Shown here in pieces: positions 34,048-42,145 of a DNA stretch of 64,000 nucleotides. The position numbers were made by a program, and so were the translations under genes. The stretch comes from JAOBAU01 sp034667465 (GTDB lineage Bacteria > Acidobacteriota > Thermoanaerobaculia > Gp7-AA8): NCBI GenBank assembly GCA_034667465.1, contig JAXDJV010000014.1, positions 186,001-250,000 on the forward strand, read 5' to 3'. The stretch's first letter is position 1; every line of letters begins with the position of its first letter. The notes below the pieces were generated by a model. It was not told where the DNA came from, ran no database searches, and saw only the letters and a program-made list of their open reading frames with translations.

Positions 34048-35510
34048 AGCGAATCACAATCGGAGCGGCCATGCTGATTGCTGCGGCAATGCTGATGACC
34101 ATCTCGACGCTCGTCGCGCAGGAAGCAATCGAAACCACTCCGCCGCCGCCCGCGCCGCCGCGCGCCGCGCAGGTTCCGCAGCCGTCGGAGAAAACGCTGA
34201 AGAACGGACTGCGCGTCATCGTCGTGCAGAAACGCAACGTGCCGCTCGTCGCGGCGCGGCTGCTCTTCAAAGCGGGCGGTGAAGCCGATCCGGCGAAGCT
34301 CGCCGGACTGGCCGATCTCACCGCGTCGCTGCTGACGAAAGGAACGGCGACGCGCTCGGCCGAACAGATCGCGCAGCAGGTCGAAGCGCTCGGCGCCACG
34401 CTCGAAAGCGGTGCCGGCTGGGACACGTCGTTCGCGAGCGTGAACGTCCTTTCATCGAAGCTGCCGCGCGCGATCTCGTATCTGGCCGACGTCGCTCGCA
34501 ATCCGACGTTCAAGCAGGATGAGATCGATCGCCTGCGCGAGCAGAACGTCGACTCGCTGAGTGTCGCCATGCGCCAGCCGCGCGCGCTCGCCGGTTTCGT
34601 CGCGGCGCGCGTGCTGTTCGGTGAAGGTCCGTACGGCCACGCGATTTCCGGTACGCCGGAATCGCTGCAACAGATCAAACGCGACGACGTCGTGGCGTTT
34701 CACAAAACCTGGTATCGGCCGGACAACGCCATTCTCGTCATCGGCGGCGACATCGATGCGCAGCGCGGCTTCGCGCTCGCCGAGGAATCGTTCGGCACGT
34801 GGAAGGCAACCGGTCCGGCGCCGGCCGCGGTAAAAACGGAACCGCTGCAGCCGAAGCGTCGCATCGTCGTTGTCGATCTGCCCGACGCCGGGCAGGCCGC
34901 GGTCGTCGTAACGCGTCCCGGCATCAGCCGGCTCGATCCCGCGTACAACGTTGCATCGGTGACGAACTCGATCCTCGGCGGCGGCTATTCATCGCGGCTC
35001 AATCTGGAGATTCGCGTCAAGCGCGGCCTCAGCTACGGCGCGAACTCCGCGTTCGAAATGCGCCGCGACGCCGGGCCGTTCAGCGCGCAGACGCAGACGA
35101 AAAACGAATCGGCCGCGGAAGTCGCCAGCATCATGCTCACCGAGCTCGATCGGCTCGCCACCAGCGCGGTGCCGGCCGAGGAGTTGACGCCGCGAAAAGC
35201 GTCGCTCATCGGCAACTTCGGCCGTGCGCTCGAAACGAGCAACGGCCTCGTGACGCGCATCGCCGGCCTCGCGCTCTACGGCATTCCGCTGAGCGACATC
35301 AACAAATACATCGGCGGCGTCGATGCGGTCGGCGCGTCCGACGTGCAGTCGTTCTCGTCGTCGCACCTCGGCGGCACGCAGGCAAGCGTCGTCATCGCCG
35401 GCGACGCGAAGAAGTTCATGGACGATCTGAAGAAGCGCTTCGGCAGCGACACCATCGAAGTGATCCCGGTGAAGGAGCTCGACCTCAACAGTCCAACGCT
35501 GCGGAAGTAG
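34044..35510 (+). CDS. M16 peptidase-like partner, non-catalytic
   Basis: A 488-residue exported M16 homologue (MKRITIGAAMLIAAAMLM) with a Pro-rich linker before the domain. At the position of the zinc motif it reads LAGLADLTASLL, so His, Glu and His are all absent and it cannot bind zinc in the usual way. The C-terminal half keeps the RGLSYGANSAFEMR stretch with Arg-Tyr, which assists substrate binding in heterodimeric M16 enzymes. Overlap with the active subunit gene by four bases supports a heterodimer. It is the expected regulatory/structural subunit, as in other bacterial M16 pairs. Confidence 0.93.
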   Translation: MKRITIGAAMLIAAAMLMTISTLVAQEAIETTPPPPAPPRAAQVPQPSEKTLKNGLRVIVVQKRNVPLVAARLLFKAGGEADPAKLAGLADLTASLLTKGTATRSAEQIAQQVEALGATLESGAGWDTSFASVNVLSSKLPRAISYLADVARNPTFKQDEIDRLREQNVDSLSVAMRQPRALAGFVAARVLFGEGPYGHAISGTPESLQQIKRDDVVAFHKTWYRPDNAILVIGGDIDAQRGFALAEESFGTWKATGPAPAAVKTEPLQPKRRIVVVDLPDAGQAAVVVTRPGISRLDPAYNVASVTNSILGGGYSSRLNLEIRVKRGLSYGANSAFEMRRDAGPFSAQTQTKNESAAEVASIMLTELDRLATSAVPAEELTPRKASLIGNFGRALETSNGLVTRIAGLALYGIPLSDINKYIGGVDAVGASDVQSFSSSHLGGTQASVVIAGDAKKFMDDLKKRFGSDTIEVIPVKELDLNSPTLRK

Positions 35511-35526
35511 ACGTCATCCCGGCGCC

Positions 35527-35615
35527 GTCATCCCGAGCGTATGCGAGGGATCCGGGCGGGTGGGGCGAGCGTCGCGCCCCACCCTCGCAGATCCCTCGCA
35601 TACGCTCGGGATGAC
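35527..35615. repeat. full palindromic TCATCCCGAGCG repeat, covarying copy
   Basis: The left arm begins GTCATCCCGAGCGTATGCG at 35527 and the right arm ends CGCATACGCTCGGGATGAC at 35615. Where the copy at 28679 reads GTAGCGAG this one reads GTATGCGAG, and the change is matched in the complementary arm. The inner part also pairs (GGGTGGGGCG with CGCCCCACCC). It lies between the M16 partner gene and the convergent DUF2891 gene. Confidence 0.92.
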
Positions 35616-35646
35616 AGTGCCGCTCGGCCTTACAGCGTCACCCTGA

Positions 35647-36699
35647 TTATTCGCCGCGCTTCGTCGTCAGGTAGACCGCGAACGAACCAAGCCAGTGGCC
35701 GCCCTCGTAATGCTCGCCCGTCACCGCGGCGAGACCGGCATTGCGATGGGCGGCCGCTGATTTTTGGAGCGCCGCAATCCGCGCGTCGCCCTTCGGCAAT
35801 CCGCTCGCGATTCCCTCCAGCATCCACGCGCGACTGAGATTCAATCCATCGAGATGTGCGAGCTTCGGATCGCCAGGATCGCTGACGACTTCCGGCCGCA
35901 GCGTGACAGACGGCATGAACGCGCGAAGCCAGGTCGCGTACTCAGCCGGCTTCATCACGCGGCGCATGACATCCGCCTCGGCGATGCACGGCGACAGAAA
36001 ATCTTCGCCGGACGGTTCGTAGGCGAGCGGACAGTTGCGATCGGCCGCGTAGAAGTCGCGCGCCTTCTTCGTCAACAGGTTGACGAACGCGTCATCGTGC
36101 GATGAGCGAGCGGCATCGATGAGCAGTCCGAGCGCGAACGCCGTCTGACTGTGCTCGCCGGAACGGACCGGATGCGTGAGCTTCGGCAGCCACGCTTTCA
36201 GTCGCTCCGTCGCCGCCGTTTCGAGCGGCTGCAGATTCGCCGACAGCTCGCGCGCCAGCGGATCGTCCCACTCGCGAAGCTCCGCGCCGAGCTGCAGCAG
36301 CCACGCCAGTCCGTACGGACGCTCGAAGCTCGCACGTCCGTCGCCGCGCAGATACGCCGCTTCCTTCTCGATGTTCGCGGCGGTCAGACTTTCGCGCAGA
36401 GCCGCGCGCGCAGGCGCTGCAAACGGCGCGTCGGGAAACGTGCGCGCCAGTCGCGCGAGCAGCCAGTGACCGTGCACGGACGAATGCCAGTCGTAGCAAC
36501 CGTAGAACGCCGGAGTGAGCGCGCGCGGCGGCGCAACGTCGGCATCGGAGTTGAGGTTGTGGCCGATCTTGTTCGGATACTCGCGATGCACGCAGGCGAG
36601 GGCGAGATTCGCGAAACGCTCGGCCGCTTTCGCGTCGAAATCGGCGGCGCGCAGCGGCGCGGCGAGCAGGAGAAGCGCGGCGATGACGGTGCGGATCAT
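35647..36699 (-). CDS. DUF2891 family secreted protein
   Basis: A 350-residue exported protein with signal peptide (MIRTVIAALLLLAAPLRA). It matches the DUF2891 family by FANLALACVHREYPNKIGHNLNSDADVAPPRALTPAFYGCYDWHSSVHGHW, here noted only as segments: CVHREYPNK, FYGCYDWHSSVHGHW, ERPYGLAWLLQL, SGEHSQTAFALGL and GEDFLSPC. The histidines and aromatics suggest an alpha/alpha barrel of the glycoside-hydrolase or isomerase kind, but no activity is established to my knowledge. It converges with the M16 operon and is monocistronic. Confidence 0.85.
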   Translation of the reverse strand: MIRTVIAALLLLAAPLRAADFDAKAAERFANLALACVHREYPNKIGHNLNSDADVAPPRALTPAFYGCYDWHSSVHGHWLLARLARTFPDAPFAAPARAALRESLTAANIEKEAAYLRGDGRASFERPYGLAWLLQLGAELREWDDPLARELSANLQPLETAATERLKAWLPKLTHPVRSGEHSQTAFALGLLIDAARSSHDDAFVNLLTKKARDFYAADRNCPLAYEPSGEDFLSPCIAEADVMRRVMKPAEYATWLRAFMPSVTLRPEVVSDPGDPKLAHLDGLNLSRAWMLEGIASGLPKGDARIAALQKSAAAHRNAGLAAVTGEHYEGGHWLGSFAVYLTTKRGE

Positions 36700-36803
36700 C
36701 GCCGCAGCGTAGCACCGCCCGGACCGCCGGACTGCTCAACGACGCCAGCGCCTTCACGATTCGACAGGGATGAAGCGAACCGCGGTGCACGTTTCCAAAG
36801 GAC

Positions 36804-36911
36804 ATGCGCACCCGTCCAAAGCGTTTCGTCGCCGGCTACGCCGTCGTTACTCTTCTGATCGTCGCGTCATTCGCGTGGCAGATGCTTCACGGCATCTGTC
36901 CGGTGCCGTAG
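36804..36911 (+). CDS. 35-residue single-pass membrane protein
   Basis: ATG 36804 follows AAAGGA at good spacing. The product MRTRPKRFVAGYAV, then a hydrophobic stretch (VTLLIVASFAW), ending CPVP, is a classic small membrane protein with positive-inside N-terminus and one TM helix. It lies between DUF2891 (divergent) and another small membrane protein gene on the opposite strand. I do not recognise it. Too short for standard gene callers, but signals are good. Confidence 0.5.
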   Translation: MRTRPKRFVAGYAVVTLLIVASFAWQMLHGICPVP

Positions 36912-36934
36912 CTTCCGCGCGGAGCCGGCGCGAT

Positions 36935-37093
36935 CTAGCGGTGGATCTGCGTCATCACCCAGGCGACGATCGCGATCACGACGATGGCGATGACGATGAT
37001 CGTCGGCCCAACGGAACGACTCGAGCCGCTCGATGCCGAGTGCTCGTAAACCACTTTCTTCGATACGACTTCGTCGTCTTCAGGATCAGGCAT
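36935..37093 (-). CDS. 52-residue tail-anchored membrane protein
   Basis: ATG 37093 begins MPDPEDDEVVSKKVVYEHS and ends with a 20-residue hydrophobic helix (IIVIAIVVIAIVAWVM) close to the C-terminus. The gene overlaps the MFS transporter stop by eight bases and is on the same strand, so it is probably co-translated. The acidic, serine-rich head would face the cytoplasm. No family recognised; an accessory of the transporter is possible. Confidence 0.6.
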   Translation of the reverse strand: MPDPEDDEVVSKKVVYEHSASSGSSRSVGPTIIVIAIVVIAIVAWVMTQIHR

Positions 37094-38261
37094 GCTCTTC
37101 CGCCGAAGCAACGGCGGTGCCACTCGCGAGCTGCCGCGAGCTCCACCAGAAAATCGGCAGCGCCAGACAGGCCAGCGCCGCCGCCCAGCCGAACGCGCGG
37201 CCGAGCCCGTAGTGTTCGCCGAGGACGCCGATGAGGAGCGAGCCGGTCCCGATGCCGGTGTCGAAGGCGAAGAGGACGCTGCCGAACGTTCGCGCGCGCC
37301 GCGCCGGATCGGTGTGCGCGAGGACGAACGTGATGAACGACGGATAGGCGGTTCCGAGTCCGGCGCCGAACAACATCGCCGAGATCGCGAAGTCCTGTCG
37401 CGTCGTCGCACGCGACAAGATCGCGAACGCGATCGGAATCAGCGCCAGCGCCGGATAGAGCACGCGCATCGGTCCGATCCGCTCCGCGATCCGCGACGTG
37501 AAAATGCGGACGATCGCCACCGTCGACGCGAACGTCGCGAAATACAACCAGCGTGGCGCGACGTGACGCTCATCCGCGAAGATCGCCGCGTACGACGTGA
37601 TGCCGCCGTAGCCGAATGAGATCGCCGTCAGCGTCAGCGTCGTGCGCACGACGCGCCAGTCCCACACCTCGGCGACGACGAGCGTGCCGCGCTCCGCCGC
37701 CGGCGATTCGCGCAGCGCCGTCGCCGCCAGCGTCATGCACGCCGACAGAATCGCCAGCTCGACGCAGAGCCTCAGCCAGCCGAAGTGATAGACGAACAGT
37801 CCCGCCGCCGGCGCAATCGCGACCGCCGCCGTGCTCGACAAACCCCAGTACGCGATCCCTTCCGTCCGCCGCGAGACCGGAATCATGTCGGTGATCAGCG
37901 CGGAGCTCGACGCCAGGATCCCCGACCAGATGCAGCCGTGAATCGCGCCGACCACCAGCAGCAGCGGCAGATACGTGATCACTCCGTACGCGAGTGAGAA
38001 TCCGATGAAGAGCAGCGACGCGATGATCAGCAGCCGCCGCCGGCCGACGTGATCGGCGATCGAGCCCATCACCGGCGCCGCGAACGCGCTCGAAAATGTG
38101 TAGACGGTGAGGAACCAGCCGGCCGCGGCGGTCGATCCGCCGAGCTCCAGAATCCGAAAGGGGATGACCGGCAGCAGCTGAAACGCGGAGAAGAACGTGA
38201 CGAACGCGAAGAGCCAGAGGCCGGCGAATCGGGCGGTGAAGAGCGGATCGCGGGCGGACAT
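37086..38261 (-). CDS. MFS transporter
   Basis: A 391-residue major facilitator with twelve predicted TM helices. The loop 2-3 motif is SIADHVGRRRLLIIASLL and a related sequence occurs between TM8 and TM9 (SRIAERIGPMRVLYPAL), as expected for the duplicated six-helix bundles. The sequence resembles drug/sugar-efflux members but the substrate is not evident. It starts at ATG 38261, directly next to a heptamer inverted repeat, and diverges from ispH. The tail-anchored small gene follows with an eight-base overlap. Confidence 0.92.
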   Translation of the reverse strand: MSARDPLFTARFAGLWLFAFVTFFSAFQLLPVIPFRILELGGSTAAAGWFLTVYTFSSAFAAPVMGSIADHVGRRRLLIIASLLFIGFSLAYGVITYLPLLLVVGAIHGCIWSGILASSSALITDMIPVSRRTEGIAYWGLSSTAAVAIAPAAGLFVYHFGWLRLCVELAILSACMTLAATALRESPAAERGTLVVAEVWDWRVVRTTLTLTAISFGYGGITSYAAIFADERHVAPRWLYFATFASTVAIVRIFTSRIAERIGPMRVLYPALALIPIAFAILSRATTRQDFAISAMLFGAGLGTAYPSFITFVLAHTDPARRARTFGSVLFAFDTGIGTGSLLIGVLGEHYGLGRAFGWAAALACLALPIFWWSSRQLASGTAVASAEEHA

Positions 38262-38361
38262 GGATAGAAGGATGAAGGATGAAGGATGAAGGATGAAAAA
38301 CGAAGGACGATCTGAATCCGCCTTTCTTCATCCTTCATCCCTCATCCTTCATCCTTCGTCC
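38262..38361. repeat. heptamer tandem inverted repeat, locus B (unit AGGATGA)
   Basis: Left arm from 38262 has four perfect AGGATGA units (38269-38296) and then two diverged ones (to 38310). The right arm at 38328-38361 has four complementary units of the TCATCCT type plus a shortened TCGTCC. The loop is about 17 nt. It fills the space between the divergent MFS and ispH starts, so here it lies in a promoter/leader region, not a terminator region. Confidence 0.85.
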
Positions 38362-38364
38362 GGA

Positions 38365-39240
38365 ATGGCATCACCGCCGCGTTCGTTGACGCCGCCGATG
38401 AAGGTGAAACGCGCAGCGAAGTACGGGTTCTGTTCCGGCGTCCGCATTGCCGATTTGAAAGTGAAGCGCTTCGCCGCCACCGGCCAGCGTGGCGCGATCC
38501 TCGGTCAGGTCGTGCACAACGAACGGGTCGTCGAGGAGATGGAAAACCTGGGCGTCCGAACGGTCGAAGAGATCAGCGAGATGCAGGAGCCGACGATCAT
38601 CTTTTCGGCGCACGGCGTTCCGCCGTCGTATCACGACGAAGCGAAATCGGGCGGCCTGCAGGTTCTCGATACGACCTGTAAATTCGTTTACGACATCCAT
38701 CGCGAATCGAAGGAAGCGCTGGTGGCGGGCGAGCATCTCGTTTTCATCGGCGACCCGAATCATCGCGAGGTCATCGGCTACACGAACGACCTCGACCCGG
38801 AGCGCTATCACATCGTCTCGACCGTCGCCGCGGCAAATGCCGTCGACTGGTCGCGTTACGATCGGATCAAAATCTTCTACCAGACGACGCTGAACGCCGA
38901 CGACTTCAATGATGTGGTCGCCGCAATTCAGCGGACGGCGGGGAAGGTGGAGCGCGCCGACACCATCTGTTACGCGACGAAAGAGAACCAGGATGCGGCT
39001 CGCGTGCTGGCGCGCGATCCCGAGATCGACGTCATCGTCGTCATCGGCGGCAAGAAGAGTGCAAACACGAAACATCTGTGGGAGATCTGCCGCGAAGCGA
39101 AGCCGTCGTATCTCGTGCAGGGCTCCGATGATCTCGATCCGGAATGGTTTCGCGCGGCGCACGTGATCGGCCTGACGGCCGGCTCGTCGACGCCTGATTA
39201 TGTGATCGACGAGGTTGAGCAGCGGCTGGTTGCGTTATAG
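38365..39240 (+). CDS. ispH: 4-hydroxy-3-methylbut-2-enyl diphosphate reductase
   Basis: A 291-residue (from ATG 38365) or 280-residue (from ATG 38398) Fe-S enzyme, last step of the MEP isoprenoid pathway, making IPP and DMAPP. The three cluster cysteines are in YGFCSGV, LDTTCKFV and ADTICYAT. Other hallmarks are VVHNERVVEEM, FSAHGVPP, GDPNHREVIGYT, GGKKSANTKHL and TAGSSTPDYVI. Neither start has a strong ribosome-binding site; ATG 38398 (MKVKRAAKYG) aligns better with usual N-termini. Its leader is the heptamer repeat. A prenyl synthase gene in the same pathway lies at 51722. Confidence 0.96.
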   Translation: MASPPRSLTPPMKVKRAAKYGFCSGVRIADLKVKRFAATGQRGAILGQVVHNERVVEEMENLGVRTVEEISEMQEPTIIFSAHGVPPSYHDEAKSGGLQVLDTTCKFVYDIHRESKEALVAGEHLVFIGDPNHREVIGYTNDLDPERYHIVSTVAAANAVDWSRYDRIKIFYQTTLNADDFNDVVAAIQRTAGKVERADTICYATKENQDAARVLARDPEIDVIVVIGGKKSANTKHLWEICREAKPSYLVQGSDDLDPEWFRAAHVIGLTAGSSTPDYVIDEVEQRLVAL

Positions 39241-39299
39241 AAAACAGTGGGTTCCACAACGCAATACCGGCCTCCGCCGAATCGTTATCGAGCCAGTTA

Positions 39300-40091
39300 A
39301 TGAAGCCGCTTCGACAGCTTCTCGTCGCCGCACTCCTCGTCGTTGTCTGCGGCGCGGGAACTGCTGCCGATCTCAACTGCCACGGCGCTGCGAACGTCGA
39401 GGAGTTTCGCTATTCGTGGCGACTTCGCGGTGGTTTGTCATGGGTTGCCGGCTTCATGTTTCCGACGTCCGGCGTCGGCAATCTGAAGACCACCTTTCCC
39501 AATCCGGGCGAGCATCAGATCGACAGCGAGCTCCTCATTACGCCGACTGACGGACGCAGCGGTTTTTACGTTTATGAATCGCGCATGGATGAGGCCGGCG
39601 ACAAAACGCTGATGACGTACCACGGCTATGCGTGGGGAAAAAAGGCGCGCAAAGAACGGACGATCTTCGATTACGTGAAACGCCTCGCGCACGTACGCAA
39701 AGAGACGCCGGAAAAGATCGAGACGAAAACGAATCCGCTGCCGGCGCAGGAAATGCGCGACATCCTCACGGCGATTTTTTATCTGCGCCACAACGCCGCC
39801 GCGATTCGCAATCCGATCACGACGAACATCTATTCGGATGGCAAGCAATATCCGGTGATGTTCCAGCCGATCCCGGCGAAGGTGTTCACGATCGAGAACC
39901 AGCGGGTGAATGCACTCGGATTCGAGATCGTCGACGCGCCCGGCGGCAGGAAGTGGCCCGGCGGCGTGAAGGTTTATCTCTCCGACGACGCGCGCCGCAT
40001 CCCGTTTCGGATCGAGATCGTGCAGTCGATGGCATCGCTGCAACTCGATCTGCAGTCGGTCGAGGCTTGCGCGTTCATGGCGCGCAAGTAG
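39300..40091 (+). CDS. DUF3108-type secreted protein
   Basis: A 263-residue exported protein (signal MKPLRQLLVAALLVVVCGAGTAA). The pattern of a short beta-rich N-half (FRYSWRLRGGLSW), then FYVYESRMDEAGDK, the YLRHNAAAI helix, and IYSDGKQYPVMFQP with VEIVQSMASLQLDLQ-like IEIVQSMASLQLDLQSV at the end fits DUF3108, a periplasmic or outer-membrane-associated family without known activity. It is 12 bp before the barrel protein gene and should be co-transcribed with it. Assignment is moderately sure; function unknown. Confidence 0.72.
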   Translation: MKPLRQLLVAALLVVVCGAGTAADLNCHGAANVEEFRYSWRLRGGLSWVAGFMFPTSGVGNLKTTFPNPGEHQIDSELLITPTDGRSGFYVYESRMDEAGDKTLMTYHGYAWGKKARKERTIFDYVKRLAHVRKETPEKIETKTNPLPAQEMRDILTAIFYLRHNAAAIRNPITTNIYSDGKQYPVMFQPIPAKVFTIENQRVNALGFEIVDAPGGRKWPGGVKVYLSDDARRIPFRIEIVQSMASLQLDLQSVEACAFMARK

Positions 40092-40103
40092 ACTGCGCGC
40101 CGC

Positions 40104-40847
40104 ATGAAGCGGCTCGTCTTCCTCGTCCTTCTCTTCGTCTCGACGCACGCGTTCGCCGCGTCGCCTTACATCAGCGTCGGCGCCGGTTTTCTTCGCAGCA
40201 ACATGACGACGTTGCGCGATCGCGACTGCGGTTCAACGCAGCCGCCGGCGCTCTTCGGATGCGGCGCCGGCAACGATCGTCTGCCGCTCGCGGCGCGCGG
40301 CGACTTCGGCGATACGCCGCTGTTTCGCGTCGCCGCCGGCGTGCAAACGTCGCGCACGCGCGTCGAGCTGGAGCTCGCGTCGCGGCCGTCGCTCGACTTC
40401 GACGCCAGCGCGAACTTCACCGGCGTCGCATTGCCGCAACCGGTTCGCGCCAGCGGCTCCTCGCGCTCCGCGCTCGTCATCGCCGAAATCGATCTCGGCA
40501 CCGCGCGCGTGCGACCGTTCCTCGCCGCCGGCGCCGGAGTCGCGCGCAACGAGACGAGCAGCGTCCGATTCACGTTTCCGTCGATCGCACCCGACGCAAC
40601 GACGACGATCCGCGGCGGCGCGCAGAGCTCGTTCGCATGGACGGCATCCGCCGGTACAACGTTCGCGCTGACGCAATCGCTGAACATCGATCTGAGCTTT
40701 CGCTACGACGACCTCGGCACCATGCGCACCAACGCCGGCGCCGCGACGATCGTCCGTCCAACGCGAACGCTGACGCTCGACATCGCCGGAACGGAGGCGC
40801 GTTTGCGGACAGGCGGAATCGCGATCGGATTGCGCTGGCGAATGTAA
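40104..40847 (+). CDS. small outer-membrane beta-barrel protein (Opa/OmpA-barrel-like)
   Basis: A 247-residue protein with signal peptide (FLVLLFVSTHAFA) and alternating strands typical of an eight-stranded barrel: SPYISVGAGFLRSNM, FRVAAGVQTSRTRVELELA, SALVIAEIDLGTARVRPFLAAGAGVA, SFAWTASAGTTFALTQSLNIDLSFRYDDLG and TGGIAIGLRWRM. The last residue is Met rather than the usual Phe, but the aromatic pattern is otherwise right. Two cysteines (DCG, GCG) may form a loop disulphide. It sits 12 bp after the DUF3108 gene. Function unknown. Confidence 0.75.
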   Translation: MKRLVFLVLLFVSTHAFAASPYISVGAGFLRSNMTTLRDRDCGSTQPPALFGCGAGNDRLPLAARGDFGDTPLFRVAAGVQTSRTRVELELASRPSLDFDASANFTGVALPQPVRASGSSRSALVIAEIDLGTARVRPFLAAGAGVARNETSSVRFTFPSIAPDATTTIRGGAQSSFAWTASAGTTFALTQSLNIDLSFRYDDLGTMRTNAGAATIVRPTRTLTLDIAGTEARLRTGGIAIGLRWRM

Positions 40848-40850
40848 GCA

Positions 40851-40908
40851 TGTGTGGAGGCGGGCGCTTCGCCCGCCCTCGCAGCGGCCGAAGCGGCCGC
40901 CGCCACAC
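40851..40908. repeat. three-way-junction palindrome between convergent genes
   Basis: An outer stem GTGTGG (40852-40857) / CCACAC (40903-40908) encloses two GC-rich hairpins. The first is GGCGGGCG/CGCCCGCC at 40859-40877 with a 3-nt loop, the second GCGGCCG/CGGCCGC at 40884-40900 with a 3-nt loop. It lies between the barrel gene and the convergent histidine kinase gene and may terminate both. The composite structure looks like a mobile dispersed repeat rather than a simple terminator. Confidence 0.7.
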
Positions 40909-42102
40909 TCAGCAGCCGCGCGGATCGGCGAACGGCAGCGTCACACACACCGCGTCATCGCAGACCGCGACATCGCCGCCGAGCGTTCTTGCGTGCGCAC
41001 GCGCCACGGCGAGACGAAAATCGATCGGCTGCTGTCGATACTGCTTCGTCTCGGCCGTTCCTTCGCCGAACACGCCGGCCAGCGCGCGCACGCGATCGGC
41101 GAGTGCTTCGCTGTCGATCTTCACGATGAGACGGCCGCCGCCGTTGCTCCGCTCCGCGATGGCGCGAACGGTGCCGATCGGCGGCACGGCTCGCGAGAAG
41201 ACATTGCTGAGAATCTGCTGCACGCCGTCGGCATCGCTTCGTCCCGTGCCGAGCGGCTCGGGCACATCGCAATCAATCCCGAACGGCCCCGCTGCAGCGT
41301 GCAGAATCTTCAGCAGATCGAAATCGGTCTGCGCGGCGGGCGTCGTCGCTGCTTCCGCTCGTGCAAGCTCGATGAGATCGTCGACCTTTTCGAGCAGATC
41401 GCGGCCGCTCGCGCCTGCCGTTTCGGCGAGCTTGCGTGTGCGCGCGTCTTCGAGTCGATCGGTGAGGAGATCGCTGAAGCCGATGATGTGATTGAGCGGC
41501 GTCCGCAGTTCGTGACTCATGTTCATCAGAAAGACGCTCTTGGCCTTGTTCGCCTGGACGAGCTCCCCTTCGTAGACCTTGCGCGTCGTGATCTCGCGTT
41601 CGAGCGTGGCGATGGTCTGCGCGAGATCGGACGTGCGCCGCTCGACGACCTCTTCGAGCTCGGAGTTCAGCGTCGCCAGCGCGCGCTGCGCTTCGCGTCG
41701 AATCGTAATGTCCTGAAACACCGCCACCGCGAAGATGACGCGCCCGTCGGCGTTCGCAATCGGCGTCGCCGTCACTTCGAGCGCGACGCGCTTGCCGTGG
41801 CGATCGACTTCCATGTCGTCAACGCGCGTCCGCTCGCCTGCTAACGCGCGGACGATCGGCATTTGTTCGGTTGGATATGGTTCGCGGGTGCCCGCGCGAA
41901 ATGCGGCGAAGCGTTCATTGAGATTTTCGGCGCGATCGCCGTCGACGATTCCGCGGCCGAGCAGCGTCTGCGCCGCCGCGTTTGCGTAGATGGCATTGCC
42001 GTTCGCGCCAAGAATGAACACACCGACCGGAAGCGCCTCGACTACCTGCGCGAGAAGACCGACTTCAAAGCTGACGTCGCCCTGCGGCTCGACTGTCGTC
42101 AT
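40909..42102 (-). CDS. PAS-sensor histidine kinase with degenerate ATPase domain
   Basis: A 397-residue cytoplasmic kinase from ATG 42102. Residues 12-130 form a PAS domain (VVEALPVGVFILGANGNAIYANAA; PAC-like VAVFQDITIRREAQ), then a coiled coil and a HisKA domain with His197 in MSHELRTPLNHIIGFSDLL. The C-terminal HATPase region is odd: an N-box-like DADGVQQILSNVFSRAV survives, but no DxGxG is present and the G2 part is reduced to GVFGEGTAETKQ. ATP binding may therefore be weak or lost. No TM segments are seen. The nearby single receiver at 44315 is a possible partner but is not in the same operon. Confidence 0.88.
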   Translation of the reverse strand: MTTVEPQGDVSFEVGLLAQVVEALPVGVFILGANGNAIYANAAAQTLLGRGIVDGDRAENLNERFAAFRAGTREPYPTEQMPIVRALAGERTRVDDMEVDRHGKRVALEVTATPIANADGRVIFAVAVFQDITIRREAQRALATLNSELEEVVERRTSDLAQTIATLEREITTRKVYEGELVQANKAKSVFLMNMSHELRTPLNHIIGFSDLLTDRLEDARTRKLAETAGASGRDLLEKVDDLIELARAEAATTPAAQTDFDLLKILHAAAGPFGIDCDVPEPLGTGRSDADGVQQILSNVFSRAVPPIGTVRAIAERSNGGGRLIVKIDSEALADRVRALAGVFGEGTAETKQYRQQPIDFRLAVARAHARTLGGDVAVCDDAVCVTLPFADPRGC

Positions 42103-42145
42103 TGTTCGTGTGGGACATCGCGAATCGTACACCCGCGCGCGCGAG

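Noticed and set aside
39632..41491. 619-codon plus-strand frame spanning three genes
   Set aside because: It runs across DUF3108, the barrel protein and the kinase antisense; composition is Arg-rich noise.
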